A DNA stretch of 52,174 nucleotides from positions 1,752-53,925 of the forward strand of contig DYPH01000024.1 in the NCBI GenBank assembly GCA_020720045.1, given 5' to 3'. A model generated the notes under the pieces. It had not been told where the DNA came from and searched no databases. It worked only from the letters and a program-made list of their open reading frames with translations. Each line of letters opens with the position of its first letter. Position 1 is the first letter of the stretch. The DNA comes from Sorangium cellulosum. Lineage in GTDB: Bacteria > Myxococcota_A > Polyangia > Polyangiales > Polyangiaceae. The translations under genes and the position numbers were made by a program. Shown one piece after another: positions 23,006 through 32,351 of this stretch.

Positions 23006-24313
23006 CTACCGGCACACCGGCGTTGCTGCGACCGCCATCCCGGCCGCTTGACGGAGGTCGGCGCGGACGTTTGGGTCCTTGATGGCGGCGAGCTCCTTGC
23101 GCGCCCCTTCGTCGCTGAAACGCCCGAGGGCGAGCGCTGCCGCTTTGGCCGCCTCGATTTGTGCTTCGGTGGCGAGGGGGAGGGCGCCGTCGATCGCCGT
23201 GCGTCGGAGCACCCCGATCGCCTCGTGATCGCAGGCATTTCCGAGGGCGGATGCCGCCGCACCGCGGACCGATCCGTCTTCGTTGTCGTCGCCCACGAGC
23301 GCGCGGAGGCGCGTGCTCGCCGAAGCGGTCTCCGCGATCCCCGACGAAAAGCGGGTCGCGAAGGCCTGAGCCGCGGTGCCGCGGACGCGCGTCGAGCGGG
23401 CCCCGAGCGCCGCCAAGAGGGCCTGATCGACGGCGTCCGACGGGCCCGCGCTGGCGAGGAGGTCGACGGCCCCCACCTGCACAAACGGAAACGGATCGTC
23501 GGTGGCGAGCTTGGCGAGCGCCGATGGCGTCAGGGCGGCGCGCCCCGTCGGATTGAAGCCGCCGCGAAGACTCGCGAGCGCCGTCGCGCGCACCCGCGGA
23601 TTGCTATCGGCAACTGCCGCCACAAGCCCCTCGCAAACGACGTTTGCGCACAGGGCCGCTGCTCGTTCGCGAATCCATGGTTCCGGCGCTTCCTTCAAGA
23701 AGGAATTCAGCTTCTTGCGAGCATCTTCATCGCCGCTGGTCGCCAGTTCGGCGAGGCCTGGTAGCAGCAAATAGCGCGCATCGTCGTCGCCACTGAGCCC
23801 GGCAAACAATCGCATTTTCCCGGCGGAGCCTGCATCTTTCAAATGGCCCAAAAGGGTTCGCGTCGCATCAAAGTTCGCTGCCTCGGTGCTGGACTTGGTT
23901 GCAAACTGCAGCCATGCGGTGGCCGGGTCGGGGGCGCGATCGAGGGCGTGGGCGAGGGCGCTGCGGACGGTCGCGCGTGCTTTTGCATCGCCAGCGCCGA
24001 GGCGAGTCGGGAGCAATTCACGAGCAAGTTCCGGAGCGACGCGTGCCAGGAGAGGCATAGCGCGCGGCGCCGCTTCCGGGTCTTCGCTCGCCTTCGCGAG
24101 GTCCTTCGTGACGCGCTTGCCGCAGCGGCCGACGACCGCTTCTGCCCGGTTCGCCAGTTCTTTGTCCGGCGATGCGAGGGCGCCGATCAGCACGTCGCCG
24201 AGCTCTTCGCAGGGCTTTTCGGTAACCGCCGCCGCAAAGCGCTCCGCGGAAACGGGCGGGGCGCCGGTCAACACACCAGCGAGAGCAAGACCGAGGACGA
24301 CCGAGAGAGCCAT
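23006..24313 (-). CDS. Secreted HEAT-repeat protein
   Basis: A 435-aa protein beginning at ATG 24313 with GGGG just upstream. The N-terminus MALSVVLGLALAGVLTGAPPVSA is a signal peptide, probably cut after SAERF. The rest is built of about 10-12 helical repeats of 35-40 residues, with recurring A-L-x-x-L and R-x-x-A-A-x-A-L patterns (for example IRERAAALCANVV, VRATALASLRGG, VQVGAVDLLASAG, VRGAAASALGNAC). This identifies a HEAT/PBS-lyase-like superhelix. Four or more cysteines are present, as expected for a periplasmic protein. Such scaffolds bind partner proteins; the partner is unknown. Confidence 0.8.
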   Translation of the reverse strand: MALSVVLGLALAGVLTGAPPVSAERFAAAVTEKPCEELGDVLIGALASPDKELANRAEAVVGRCGKRVTKDLAKASEDPEAAPRAMPLLARVAPELARELLPTRLGAGDAKARATVRSALAHALDRAPDPATAWLQFATKSSTEAANFDATRTLLGHLKDAGSAGKMRLFAGLSGDDDARYLLLPGLAELATSGDEDARKKLNSFLKEAPEPWIRERAAALCANVVCEGLVAAVADSNPRVRATALASLRGGFNPTGRAALTPSALAKLATDDPFPFVQVGAVDLLASAGPSDAVDQALLAALGARSTRVRGTAAQAFATRFSSGIAETASASTRLRALVGDDNEDGSVRGAAASALGNACDHEAIGVLRRTAIDGALPLATEAQIEAAKAAALALGRFSDEGARKELAAIKDPNVRADLRQAAGMAVAATPVCR

Positions 24314-24416
24314 TGCCCCTTCGGTACACCGAAATGCGCGCCGAGCCTCGCGCGGTCGACCTTCTATCGGCCGGAATTTGGCCGCCGGCCGGACGGCTGC
24401 GTAGGTAGCGGTCCCG

Positions 24417-25865
24417 ATGCGACATTCGTCTTTGCCCGTTCTGATCCTCGCGTGTGCGCCGCTCTTCGCCGGCGCGGTGGCTTGCAAGGCGGGGGACGCA
24501 AAGACGGTTGAAAATAGCGTAAATTCGGCGCTTTCAGCGACGGGCCTGGCACCCCAAGCACCAGCGACCGCCGCCGCATCGGCGAGTGCGTCGGCGCCAA
24601 CGACCGCGGCCTCCGAGGAAGATGAGCCGAGCATGGACGTCGGCGACGACGCGATCGTCGCCAAGAAGTTCCTCCGCGGGCCGGCTGCCGGCGGCGAGGG
24701 CTGGAAGCTCGACCTCGCCCAACTCCAGCCGGCTGGCGACGAATACGTGACGGCGCTCGCCGCTCCGAGCGCGGGGACCGCTCATCTCACCGTCGATGCA
24801 AGTCTTCAAAAGACCGCGGAAAAACTGCTCGCCGAGTACGAGATCCCCGAGGCTTCCATCGTCCTCGTCCGCCCACGCGACGGCAAAATATTGGTGTATG
24901 CTTCACGCATTGGCACGGGCCGGACGAAACGCGATTTGAACGTCGAAGCGTCGGCGCCGTCGGCGAGCCTCTTCAAGATCGTCACCGGGACCGCCCTCGT
25001 CGATCACGCCGGCCTCGGCCCGGAGACGCCGCAGTGTTGGTCGGGCGGCATGCACCGCATCCAAGAGCGCGATCTTCAAGCCGATCCGAAGCGCGACACC
25101 CTCTGCACGACGCTCGCCGGCGCGATGGGCCACAGCACAAATACCGTCTTCGCGCGGCTCGCCTCCCAGAAGCTCACGCCGACTTCCCTCGGGGAGACGG
25201 CGCGCGCCTATCGCTACGGATCGGCGCTCCCCTTCGACGTGCCTGTGGAGCCATCCGCACTTCAAATTCCGGAAGAAACCTTAGGGTTTGCGCGCACCGC
25301 CGCCGGCTTCTGGAACACGACCTTGAGCCCGCTCCACGCCGCCTGGATCGCGTCGGTCGTCGCCAACGGCGGGGAAGGGGTGCGCCCCTACGTCGTCGCC
25401 TCCCTCGAGAGCGGCGGAAAGACGATGTATACTGCACCGGAGTCGCGACCCCTGGGCCGCATCATCAGCGCGCGTACCGCCGAACAGGTCACGCGCATGA
25501 TGGAAAACACCGTCGCCGAGGGGACGAGCCGCAAGGCCTTCCACGATCCGCGCGGCAAGAGCTTCTTCCCCCAGCTCCCGATCGCCGGAAAGACCGGCAC
25601 GCTAACGGACGAAAAAGCAGGCCGTTTTTATACGTGGTTTTCAGGGTTTGCGCCGAGCCGGCCGACCGCAAATGTGGAGCCGGTCGCGATCGCGGTGCTT
25701 GCCGTCAATGGCGCCAACTGGAAAGTCAAAGCGAACACCGTCGCCCGCGAGGTGCTGCGCGCCTATTTCGCCGGGCAAGACGTCCCCGGAGTGACCGCGC
25801 CGATGGCGGGGAAGGCGAAAGCGACGAAGAACGTCGCCGCGGCGACCACGAAGAAGAAGCACTGA
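24417..25865 (+). CDS. Penicillin-binding transpeptidase domain protein
   Basis: A 482-aa exported class B-type DD-transpeptidase, cross-linking peptidoglycan in the periplasm. The N-terminus has a hydrophobic signal ending AGAVACKAG, possibly lipidated on Cys23, followed by an Ala/Ser-rich linker (50-70). Catalytic motifs are in order: SxxK as SLFK (about 183-186, in SASLFKIVTG), SxN as STN (in GHSTNTVFARLA) and KTG in IAGKTGTL near residue 395. There is no transglycosylase or PASTA domain, and the usual class B dimerisation domain is reduced. The C-terminal tail is Lys/Ala-rich (AGKAKATKN...KKKH). It is divergent from the HEAT gene, with about 100 bp between them. Confidence 0.85.
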   Translation: MRHSSLPVLILACAPLFAGAVACKAGDAKTVENSVNSALSATGLAPQAPATAAASASASAPTTAASEEDEPSMDVGDDAIVAKKFLRGPAAGGEGWKLDLAQLQPAGDEYVTALAAPSAGTAHLTVDASLQKTAEKLLAEYEIPEASIVLVRPRDGKILVYASRIGTGRTKRDLNVEASAPSASLFKIVTGTALVDHAGLGPETPQCWSGGMHRIQERDLQADPKRDTLCTTLAGAMGHSTNTVFARLASQKLTPTSLGETARAYRYGSALPFDVPVEPSALQIPEETLGFARTAAGFWNTTLSPLHAAWIASVVANGGEGVRPYVVASLESGGKTMYTAPESRPLGRIISARTAEQVTRMMENTVAEGTSRKAFHDPRGKSFFPQLPIAGKTGTLTDEKAGRFYTWFSGFAPSRPTANVEPVAIAVLAVNGANWKVKANTVAREVLRAYFAGQDVPGVTAPMAGKAKATKNVAAATTKKKH

Positions 25866-25909
25866 GCGGTTGCCAGGTTTGCGTCCGGTGAAGTAGCGAG
25901 GCGCCCCTG

Positions 25910-26512
25910 ATGAGCAGCGGGCCGCAATCCGGGGAACACCTGAACTCCGTTCGAGAGCGGCGCGGCTGCATCGAGGTCGTCTGCGGCTCGATGTTCAGCG
26001 GCAAGACCGAAGAACTCCTCCGCCGGATCAAGCGGGCACGGCTCGCTAAGCAGCCGGTATTGCTCTTTAAACCGCGGGTCGACAACCGCTACGACGATAC
26101 GAAGGTCGTCACCCACGAGGGGCTCGCCGGCGACGCCGAGCCGGTCGCGACGCCGGCCGACCTCCTCGCGCGTGTGCCTGAGGGGACGGCAGTCGTCGGC
26201 ATCGACGAAGTACAGTTCTTCGACACCGAGATTGTCAACGTCGCGGAAAAGCTCGCGAATGCCGGCGTGCGCGTGATCTGTGCCGGCCTCGACCAGGACT
26301 ACCTCGGTCGCCCGTTTGGGCCGATGCCGGCGCTCATGGCCTCCGCCGAGTTCGTCACGAAGCTCCACGCCATCTGCCAGAAGTGCGGCGGTCTCGCCTC
26401 GCGCTCCCAGCGGCTCGTGGCGAGCGAGGGGCAGCTTTTCGTAGGAGGCGCGGCCGCTTACGAAGCCCGCTGCCGGCATTGCTGGGTCTCCGGCGTCGAA
26501 AAAGGGCGCTGA
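25910..26512 (+). CDS. tdk: Thymidine kinase (type II)
   Basis: A 200-aa thymidine kinase phosphorylating thymidine to dTMP in the salvage pathway. The P-loop is GSMFSGKTEELLRR (residues 26-39). The Walker B-like VVGIDEVQFF supplies the catalytic Glu. The lasso/zinc region has CQKCGG and, near the C-terminus, CRHCW, giving the four zinc-binding cysteines. ICAGLDQDYLGRPFGPMPALMA is the family signature. ATG 25910 is preceded by an AG-rich stretch (TAGCGAGG). All catalytic elements are present and length is normal, with a short N-terminal extension. Confidence 0.95.
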   Translation: MSSGPQSGEHLNSVRERRGCIEVVCGSMFSGKTEELLRRIKRARLAKQPVLLFKPRVDNRYDDTKVVTHEGLAGDAEPVATPADLLARVPEGTAVVGIDEVQFFDTEIVNVAEKLANAGVRVICAGLDQDYLGRPFGPMPALMASAEFVTKLHAICQKCGGLASRSQRLVASEGQLFVGGAAAYEARCRHCWVSGVEKGR

Positions 26513-26551
26513 AGCCCTCTCCCGACGCCGGACTCGCCGTTTCCAAAGCGG

Positions 26552-27877
26552 CTACTCGGTCGGCGTAGCCCCTTCTTCCGTCGCCGCCGCGAGCACGAGG
26601 ACGTTGGTAGGCAAGGTTCGTGTGACGCCGTCGTCAAAGTCGACGGTGGCGCGAACATTGCGACCATTGACGCTCACCGCATCGGTGACGACACCTGGCC
26701 CAAACTTGGAATGAAGGACTCGATCTTCGACGTCGATTTCCTCGGGGCGTCCCGTCGGAGCCTTGAAGGCGAGGGCGGCTGCCGAGCGGACCTCCTGGAG
26801 GCGTTTTGCTGCATCAGCAGAACCATCGTTTGCGCGTTTCATGAGGATATTTACTGCATCGGCCTCACGGCCGAGCGCCTGAAAAAGGGTGGCACGCAGG
26901 AGGTCGTCGGGGAGGTCGTCGAGCCCTTCCAGCTCGCGTAGGGCAGTCTCGTAGGCGCGGCGTTTCCGAAAGATTTCCGCGCGCTTCAATCGCGAAATCG
27001 TGCTCCGTTGAACTCGTGTAAGTTCCGGATGAATCGTGGTTCCGAGGAATACCGTCGCCCCGATATCGACGGCGATGATCTCCCCCGCGTCGTTCGTCGT
27101 CATGTAGGCGCGCTTCTCCTCCTCGGCCGCCTGTGCGTCGGCAACGACGACCGCGAAGTCCTCAAGGGTCTCCTCATCGAGGAGACTCTCGGTCTGCGCA
27201 GCGATGAGCCCACGTAGGTAGCGGGCGTGCATCGCAAACCAGGCGACCGGGATTTTGTAGCCATCCTGGTCGGTTCCGCCGGTGAGTGCGGCGAGGGCAT
27301 CGGCATCTTCCGCCGCCCCCGAGGGGAGCCCGCGGGCGAGGCGAAGTTCCGCGCGAACGGCGAGCGCGGCCGCCCGCTCCGGGAGGGTTGGGTCTTCGAG
27401 GGCGCGGGAAAGGTACCGCTCGGCCTCTTCATTGCGGCGCAGAAAAGCGAGCGAAAATCCGAGCTCTACGGCGTCGGCGCTCGCGAGTGCTTCCGGGATC
27501 GGAACGCCCGGTTGCCGCACCCGACTCTCCAGATCGGGCTGCCTCCGGATCCGTGCCAGCCGCGTCTTCAAGATTTGAAGCGGCGCCGCGAGGGCGTCCC
27601 AGGGCGCGTCGTTTGGAAGGGCCCGCAGCGAATCTGGGGGCGCCTCCTCGATGGCACCGACGAGAATCCATTCGTTTTTCCACGCAAATGTGGCGACCCA
27701 GAAGCTCGTCCCGAGTTCGACGTAGGCGTAGAGGAACTCCCCATCGCTCGTGAGAATTCGCGCCCCCGCCTGCCGCACCTTCCCCGGTCGCTCGAGGGTT
27801 ACGTAGGCCTGCGCGAAGCGTGGAAACGAACGCCGCACCCCCAACGAACCGCGCTCATAGGTTTCGAGAAGCTTCAT
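26552..27877 (-). CDS. TPR-like protein with a C-terminal UvrD/PcrA-type Tudor domain
   Basis: A 441-aa soluble protein of unknown function. The N-terminal 100 residues (RGSLGVRRSFPRFAQAYVTLERPGK) are a beta-rich domain not recognised. Residues about 130-380 are helical with TPR-like pairs such as AFLRRNEEAERYLSRALEDP and RAEIFRKRRAYETALRELEGL. The C-terminus (385-432) reads EDRVLHSKFGPGVVTDAV then ATVDFDDGVTRTL, the small barrel found at the end of PcrA/UvrD helicases and RNA-polymerase-interacting proteins. This suggests interaction with nucleic-acid machinery, but that is inference. No signal peptide. It is the last gene of its strand before tdk. Confidence 0.7.
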   Translation of the reverse strand: MKLLETYERGSLGVRRSFPRFAQAYVTLERPGKVRQAGARILTSDGEFLYAYVELGTSFWVATFAWKNEWILVGAIEEAPPDSLRALPNDAPWDALAAPLQILKTRLARIRRQPDLESRVRQPGVPIPEALASADAVELGFSLAFLRRNEEAERYLSRALEDPTLPERAAALAVRAELRLARGLPSGAAEDADALAALTGGTDQDGYKIPVAWFAMHARYLRGLIAAQTESLLDEETLEDFAVVVADAQAAEEEKRAYMTTNDAGEIIAVDIGATVFLGTTIHPELTRVQRSTISRLKRAEIFRKRRAYETALRELEGLDDLPDDLLRATLFQALGREADAVNILMKRANDGSADAAKRLQEVRSAAALAFKAPTGRPEEIDVEDRVLHSKFGPGVVTDAVSVNGRNVRATVDFDDGVTRTLPTNVLVLAAATEEGATPTE

Positions 27878-27901
27878 CGGGGGCTCAACACCAGCAGGGC
27901 G

Positions 27902-29272
27902 TTACGGGCAGTACCCGGCGTCCGGGCAGCTCCCATCGGCGTTTCGTGGGCGTGTTTGTTTGCAGCCAGCGAGGGCCGAAAAGGTATTTGAAGGGAGAAG
28001 ATCGACCATCGTTGCCGAGTAGGCATGATCGATGCCATCACCGGCGCTGTCGCGGAAGGTCGAGTGGGTGACAAATGGGCTCGTCGGGGCGCCGTAGAGG
28101 GCGAGCGCGGCGTCTTCGTTCTTGCTGAAGGCCCCTTTACCCGCGGGATCGCAATGAAAACTGTTGGCTTGCGAGGGGCCACCGGCGTGGGCGACGGTCA
28201 CGTAGTCGAGGCGACTTGCCGCCGTCGGCGCCGCGCGGAACACGATGCCGCGCCAGCTTCCTGCCGTCGCCGTCGCACCATCAAAGGTGATTGGTGCTGC
28301 CGCAGTGCCGACGGCGATGAGCGTCCCATTCGACGTATCGACGTCCGGACTTGCCGTCGTTCGTCGCGTGTTCAAAAGAACATTTCCGCCGGAAGAAACG
28401 CGAACGTTCACGCCGGGATCGACGGTCCAGGTGACTTCCGGGGCATCTTTCGCCGTCTCGCCGATTGTAAGCGCGCCGATCCGGTAGGGGACTCCGCGGA
28501 CCGGGTAGCGGGTGCTTTCGTCCATCGGCACTGCCGAGTCGACGAAGATTTCGTCGACGCCGTTGCCTGTATAGACGCCGCTCGGGAGGCCCCCCGCGAG
28601 CTTGGCAGTCGCGCGGACCGGTCCCGCCGTTGCGCCAGAAATGGTGAGATTTTGAGAGGATGCGGCGACGGCGGCGTCCCCCCGAAGCGACAGCCCGAAG
28701 GTCGCCGAACCGGCGATCGTGACGTGGTCGGCCAGGAACGCTTCTCGGCGCTTCGCGCCTTCGCCGCGGAGGTCGACCATGCCGAAGGTCGTCGCGCTGA
28801 TCGCGCCGCCGTTTCGGACCGTCGTGTAGGCGAGATCGAGGGTGCCTCCATCGATGTAGAGTGCACCAAATGGCTTTGCCGCGTCGCTTGCCTCAAAGAG
28901 AATCGGCGTCGCGCTAGCTCCTCTTGCAACAAGTTTTCCGCGTACTTGGAGGCTGTATCCCCCCTCGATCTGCACCACCGCGCACGGCTCGACCGTGAGC
29001 GTTGCTGCCGCTTCGACGATCGTCGAGAAGGTGACGACGTGGGGGCTCCCGGCGGCGGTCCACGTCTCGGAGGCGGTGATCGTCGTCCCGGTGTGCGTCG
29101 TCCCTGGGCCGCTGGTCGGCCCACACTGGGGGCTCGCGTCGACGAGCGAGCCATCGGCGCCGCCGTCGGTCGGGGCGCCGGTCGGTTCACTCGAGCAGTG
29201 GACCCCGAAGGCGGCGAGCGGGGCGAACGCCAGGAGGCTTGGGAAAATCCGGAAGAGCTTCATGGCGCGCAT
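27902..29272 (-). CDS. Secreted lipoprotein-like protein, right-handed beta-helix type
   Basis: A 456-aa exported protein. The N-terminus MRAMKLFRIFPSLLAFAPLAAFGVHCSSEP resembles a signal peptide with a weak lipobox (GVHC), followed by a Gly/Asp/Ala linker typical of myxobacterial lipoproteins. The body contains repeated short beta segments such as GALYIDGGTLDLAYTTVRNGG, ADHVTIAGSATFGLSLRG and SRLDYVTVAHAGG, the pattern of a parallel beta-helix (pectate-lyase fold) without recognisable catalytic residues. Paired cysteines occur near the C-terminus. ATG 29272 or ATG 29263 may be the start. It probably lies on the outer membrane or is released; the ligand is unknown. Confidence 0.72.
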   Translation of the reverse strand: MRAMKLFRIFPSLLAFAPLAAFGVHCSSEPTGAPTDGGADGSLVDASPQCGPTSGPGTTHTGTTITASETWTAAGSPHVVTFSTIVEAAATLTVEPCAVVQIEGGYSLQVRGKLVARGASATPILFEASDAAKPFGALYIDGGTLDLAYTTVRNGGAISATTFGMVDLRGEGAKRREAFLADHVTIAGSATFGLSLRGDAAVAASSQNLTISGATAGPVRATAKLAGGLPSGVYTGNGVDEIFVDSAVPMDESTRYPVRGVPYRIGALTIGETAKDAPEVTWTVDPGVNVRVSSGGNVLLNTRRTTASPDVDTSNGTLIAVGTAAAPITFDGATATAGSWRGIVFRAAPTAASRLDYVTVAHAGGPSQANSFHCDPAGKGAFSKNEDAALALYGAPTSPFVTHSTFRDSAGDGIDHAYSATMVDLLPSNTFSALAGCKQTRPRNADGSCPDAGYCP

Positions 29273-29333
29273 TGCACCACGGAGCGGCCGCTGACGATAG
29301 CGGAGGCACCGGTCGTGGGATGTCGCCACTCGG

Positions 29334-29597
29334 TCAGTCGGCGCCCCCGTCGGTAGGGCCGGTGCCGGGGCAGAGGTCGTTCGTCCAGCGGCAGCGCCCT
29401 GCGGTGTTTCGCGAGCAGACGTAGCGACCGGGAGCGCCGTTCGGGCAGGTGAGGGCCGTCGTCGGCTCGGAGCCACATTCGTCTAGCCCACAACTCGCCC
29501 CCGGCAGGGCCGGATCGCTGCACCCCCAACTCCCTGTTAGCGCCCAAGAAATGGCGCCCAAGAGGGCAATGGCAGGTAGACGGGAACGTCGATTCAT
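29334..29597 (-). CDS. Small Cys-rich lipoprotein
   Basis: An 87-aa protein with signal peptide MNRRSRLPAIALLGAISWAL and a candidate lipobox TGSWGC at residue 26. The mature part has eight cysteines in a compact domain, including ASCGLDECG, GRYVCSR and GRCRWTNDLCPG. Domains with GxCxW...CP recur in Polyangiales lipoproteins, though without known function. ATG is at 29595-29597, 4 bp beyond the stop of the metallophosphoesterase gene, which suggests cotranscription. Confidence 0.65.
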   Translation of the reverse strand: MNRRSRLPAIALLGAISWALTGSWGCSDPALPGASCGLDECGSEPTTALTCPNGAPGRYVCSRNTAGRCRWTNDLCPGTGPTDGGAD

Positions 29598-29601
29598 GCG
29601 G

Positions 29602-30411
29602 CTAGAGTTCGGCGACGAGTATCACAACGCGCCCCTCGGTGTTGATGACCGTTTGATTTTCGCCGATCTTCGCCACGCCAGGTGCCGGCCAGGGCGTGTG
29701 CCCGCAGTGGATGAGTGTCGGTCGACGTCCTTGAATTTCTTCGAGGACTTGCGCGTTTCCGTCCCCGTTTGCGTCCTCGGCGGGCCCTTCGTGGAGCACC
29801 AAAAGATCGCAGGCATCGACGATCGGTCGAAGGAGCGCCTGTTGAACCGCCCAAGGCCTCCGTCCACGGCGCTCGGTCGCCCCCGCAATACGACCGACGC
29901 CGCCGAGGACAAAACGACTTTCGGGGATCTCTATCGTCGATCCATCCAAGAAGCCGACGCTTGAATCTTCGGAAAGATTGCCGCAATCATCGTGGTTCCC
30001 AGCGACGCCAGCAACCCATGCAAACCTCTCTGCAAACGCGTTCCAGACAGCGGTGACGGGGCCGTAGCCGCCGCGTTCTTTGCCCGAAAGCGGCGTAAAC
30101 AGGTCCCCCGCGAGGAGGACGCCGAGGCGCTCGGCTCGGGGAATCGCCCCGCGGTCGCCGAGTTCCTCAAGAAACTCGGGGACGGCGAGGCCGAGAAGGC
30201 GATTTGCCCCGGTCTCGGGGTCGGTCACCACCCCTTGGAGATCGCTCGTCAGGATCAACCCGGCGACACACTCAGCAGCGTCCCCAAGGCGCGAACATTG
30301 CCCAATAAATACAGGTAATTCAGCGTACTCGGCGCCACCGCCCCGTGCAGCTCGCCGGTAACCCAGCGAGGCAATCGGCGCCCCCTCCGGTGCTTCCACG
30401 CGAAAGCTCAT
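29602..30411 (-). CDS. Calcineurin-like metallophosphoesterase
   Basis: A 269-aa cytoplasmic metallophosphoesterase. Metal-binding motifs run in the standard order: SDLQG (about residue 56), LAGDLFTP (about 100), AGNHDDCG (about 140), VLHEGP and finally HCGHTPWPAPG. All five metal-ligand positions of the family appear to be present. ATG at 30409-30411 is chosen because it overlaps least with the divergent neighbour; the upstream ribosome site is weak. Substrate may be a nucleotide or protein phosphate. The gene is head-to-head with a tyrosine-phosphatase gene, so both strands here encode phosphatases. Confidence 0.85.
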   Translation of the reverse strand: MSFRVEAPEGAPIASLGYRRAARGGGAEYAELPVFIGQCSRLGDAAECVAGLILTSDLQGVVTDPETGANRLLGLAVPEFLEELGDRGAIPRAERLGVLLAGDLFTPLSGKERGGYGPVTAVWNAFAERFAWVAGVAGNHDDCGNLSEDSSVGFLDGSTIEIPESRFVLGGVGRIAGATERRGRRPWAVQQALLRPIVDACDLLVLHEGPAEDANGDGNAQVLEEIQGRRPTLIHCGHTPWPAPGVAKIGENQTVINTEGRVVILVAEL

Positions 30412-30503
30412 CGCCGCACTTTGGAGCAAAGGGGCTCGCCGAAGGCTACGAAAATTCTAGGAATCCCTCACGCTTCTTTGCGACTTTGCTAGCCCTTGTC
30501 CCG

Positions 30504-30944
30504 ATGGAGACGGCACCCTTGAAGTTCTACGTCTACAGCCGCGCGATGATCGAGGCGATCGCGCCCCACGAAGAACCGCATTTGATCATCTCGGTGACGA
30601 GTGCCCCAGCGGACCAAGCTCGGCTCCGTGCGGGCGCATGGCGTCGTGGTGTCCTGCGATTGAGCTTTCTCGATGCCGATGCCCCCACCGCGGAGATGCC
30701 CGAGGAGCAGCTCTTTTCCAAGGAGCAGGCCGCCGCGGTCTGGTCGTTCGTTGCGAACCGCCCCTCCGACGTGACGCTCATCGTCGTCCACTGCGACGCG
30801 GGGGTCTCCCGATCGGCGGCGATTGCAGCGGCGCTCGCGAAGGTCTTCCTTGGCGATGACACAGAGTTTTTCGGAGGGCGTTACCGGCCGAACCGCCGCG
30901 TCTACCGCGCCGTTTTGGAAGCGGCGCTCGGACCGACGGTTTGA
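30504..30944 (+). CDS. Protein tyrosine / dual-specificity phosphatase-like protein
   Basis: A 146-aa single-domain protein. The phosphatase P-loop is VHCDAGVSRSAAIAAAL, with Cys97 and Arg103 in the HCxxGxxRS arrangement. The upstream segment LRLSFLDADAP supplies an aspartate suitable as general acid. The C-terminus (RYRPNRRVYRAVLEAAL) has the helical end typical of small DSPs related to predicted phage and bacterial protein-tyrosine phosphatases. ATG 30504 is used; an open frame upstream lacks family similarity. It may counter bacterial tyrosine or Ser/Thr kinases, which are abundant in this phylum. Confidence 0.85.
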   Translation: METAPLKFYVYSRAMIEAIAPHEEPHLIISVTSAPADQARLRAGAWRRGVLRLSFLDADAPTAEMPEEQLFSKEQAAAVWSFVANRPSDVTLIVVHCDAGVSRSAAIAAALAKVFLGDDTEFFGGRYRPNRRVYRAVLEAALGPTV

Positions 30945-31038
30945 ATTTGGCGACCGGGCGTCGGGCCCGGTGCCATTCGCCTTACGGCGACCTGTCGTCA
31001 CATGCGCCGTCGGTTCTTTCGGGCTATAGCCGCAACCG

Positions 31039-32256
31039 ATGCATGCACTTCGTTCGCTCGGCCTCTTGCTCGTCGCCCCGCTTGCTGTCGCCGGATGGGT
31101 CGCTTGCGGAGGGACTGAACCGCTGGATACCCTCGAAAATACCAACGGTTCCGATGCGGCCGTCGACGGAAGCGCGACCGACGGCGGGGTGAAGGATTCC
31201 GGGGCGGACGGTGGCACGAAAGACGGTGGTAGCGCCGACAGCAGTGCCGGCGATGCGGGCCCCATCGACGCGGGGCCGCCGAACCCCTACGCGGGCGGCA
31301 CACCGATCGCCGCTCCGGCCGACGCGTGGTCCTACATCCCGATGAACGACCTCATCTGCGGCAATGGATCGACGAGCGGGATCGGGTTCAACCCGTCGTC
31401 CAAACCGAATGCTCCCGTACTTGTTTTCTTTATGGGGGGTGGTGCCTGCTGGAATGCGGCCACCTGCCTCGGCGGCGCCTCTTCGAACCTGACCGACAAG
31501 GTCGGCGAACCGGAAATCATGGCGGACATTCCGCGGATTGATTTGCTCTTCAATCGGAGCGCCGCGACGAACCCGTTCCGCGACGCCAATTTCGTCTTCG
31601 TCCCCTACTGTACTGCCGATATTCATGGCGGTGACTCGGTCAAGACCTACTCGCTCTTGACGAAGAAAATGACCGTCAACCACCACGGCGCGAAGAACAG
31701 CGAAGCGGTGGTGAAGCGCCTCTTGGCGACCTTCCCGACGACGCCGAAGGTCTACGTGACCGGCGCAAGCGGGGGCGGCTACGGCGCGATGATGAACATG
31801 CATCGGTTTCGGACCGCATGGCCGGGCGTACGCATCGATATGCTGAACGATTCCGGCTCCCCGATCCAGCCGAGCGGCTCCTTCTGGGGCGATATGCAGA
31901 GCGCCTGGAATCTCCAGCTGCCACCCGGCTGCACCGGCTGCGACGCTGATGTGTCGAAGATGTTCCCCTATCTGGCCTCGACGATGGGCAATGGGCGCCT
32001 CGCCTTCACAAGCTTTACCCAAGACAAGACGATTCGCGCATTCACCGGGAATCTCATTCCGCAAGATTACGAGAATAAGCTCGTCGCACTCAAAGGCACG
32101 ATGGCCGGCAATCAAAAGGCCTACATCGTCGCCGGGGATTCCCACGTGCTCCTCAAGCAGGATCCGCTCCCGGTCGCGTCGAGTGGCGTCACGCTCCCCA
32201 CCTGGCTCAATCAATTCGCGAGCGACGACCCGGCCTGGGCCCATCAAGGCCCGTGA
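31039..32256 (+). CDS. Pectinacetylesterase-family lipoprotein
   Basis: A 405-aa exported alpha/beta hydrolase of the pectinacetylesterase (PAE/Notum) family. The signal peptide ends in WVACGG, a plausible lipobox, followed by an Asp/Gly/Ser linker (about 27-78). Conserved family sequence includes VLVFFMGGGACWNAATC (oxyanion region), the nucleophile elbow TGASGGGYGAMM with catalytic Ser, and a C-terminal AGDSHVLLK whose His may complete the triad. PTP-like or peptidase motifs are absent. It would deacylate extracellular polymers; the true substrate is unknown. It follows the phosphatase gene on the same strand but after a 94-bp gap. Confidence 0.85.
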   Translation: MHALRSLGLLLVAPLAVAGWVACGGTEPLDTLENTNGSDAAVDGSATDGGVKDSGADGGTKDGGSADSSAGDAGPIDAGPPNPYAGGTPIAAPADAWSYIPMNDLICGNGSTSGIGFNPSSKPNAPVLVFFMGGGACWNAATCLGGASSNLTDKVGEPEIMADIPRIDLLFNRSAATNPFRDANFVFVPYCTADIHGGDSVKTYSLLTKKMTVNHHGAKNSEAVVKRLLATFPTTPKVYVTGASGGGYGAMMNMHRFRTAWPGVRIDMLNDSGSPIQPSGSFWGDMQSAWNLQLPPGCTGCDADVSKMFPYLASTMGNGRLAFTSFTQDKTIRAFTGNLIPQDYENKLVALKGTMAGNQKAYIVAGDSHVLLKQDPLPVASSGVTLPTWLNQFASDDPAWAHQGP

Positions 32257-32351
32257 CGCGGGCGATTTTTCCTCGAACTTCTTGATGAAATCTGCGTAGG
32301 GCGACCAATAAGTTGCCCTTCTTCCCGGTCTCGCTATAGCCCCGCTACCTG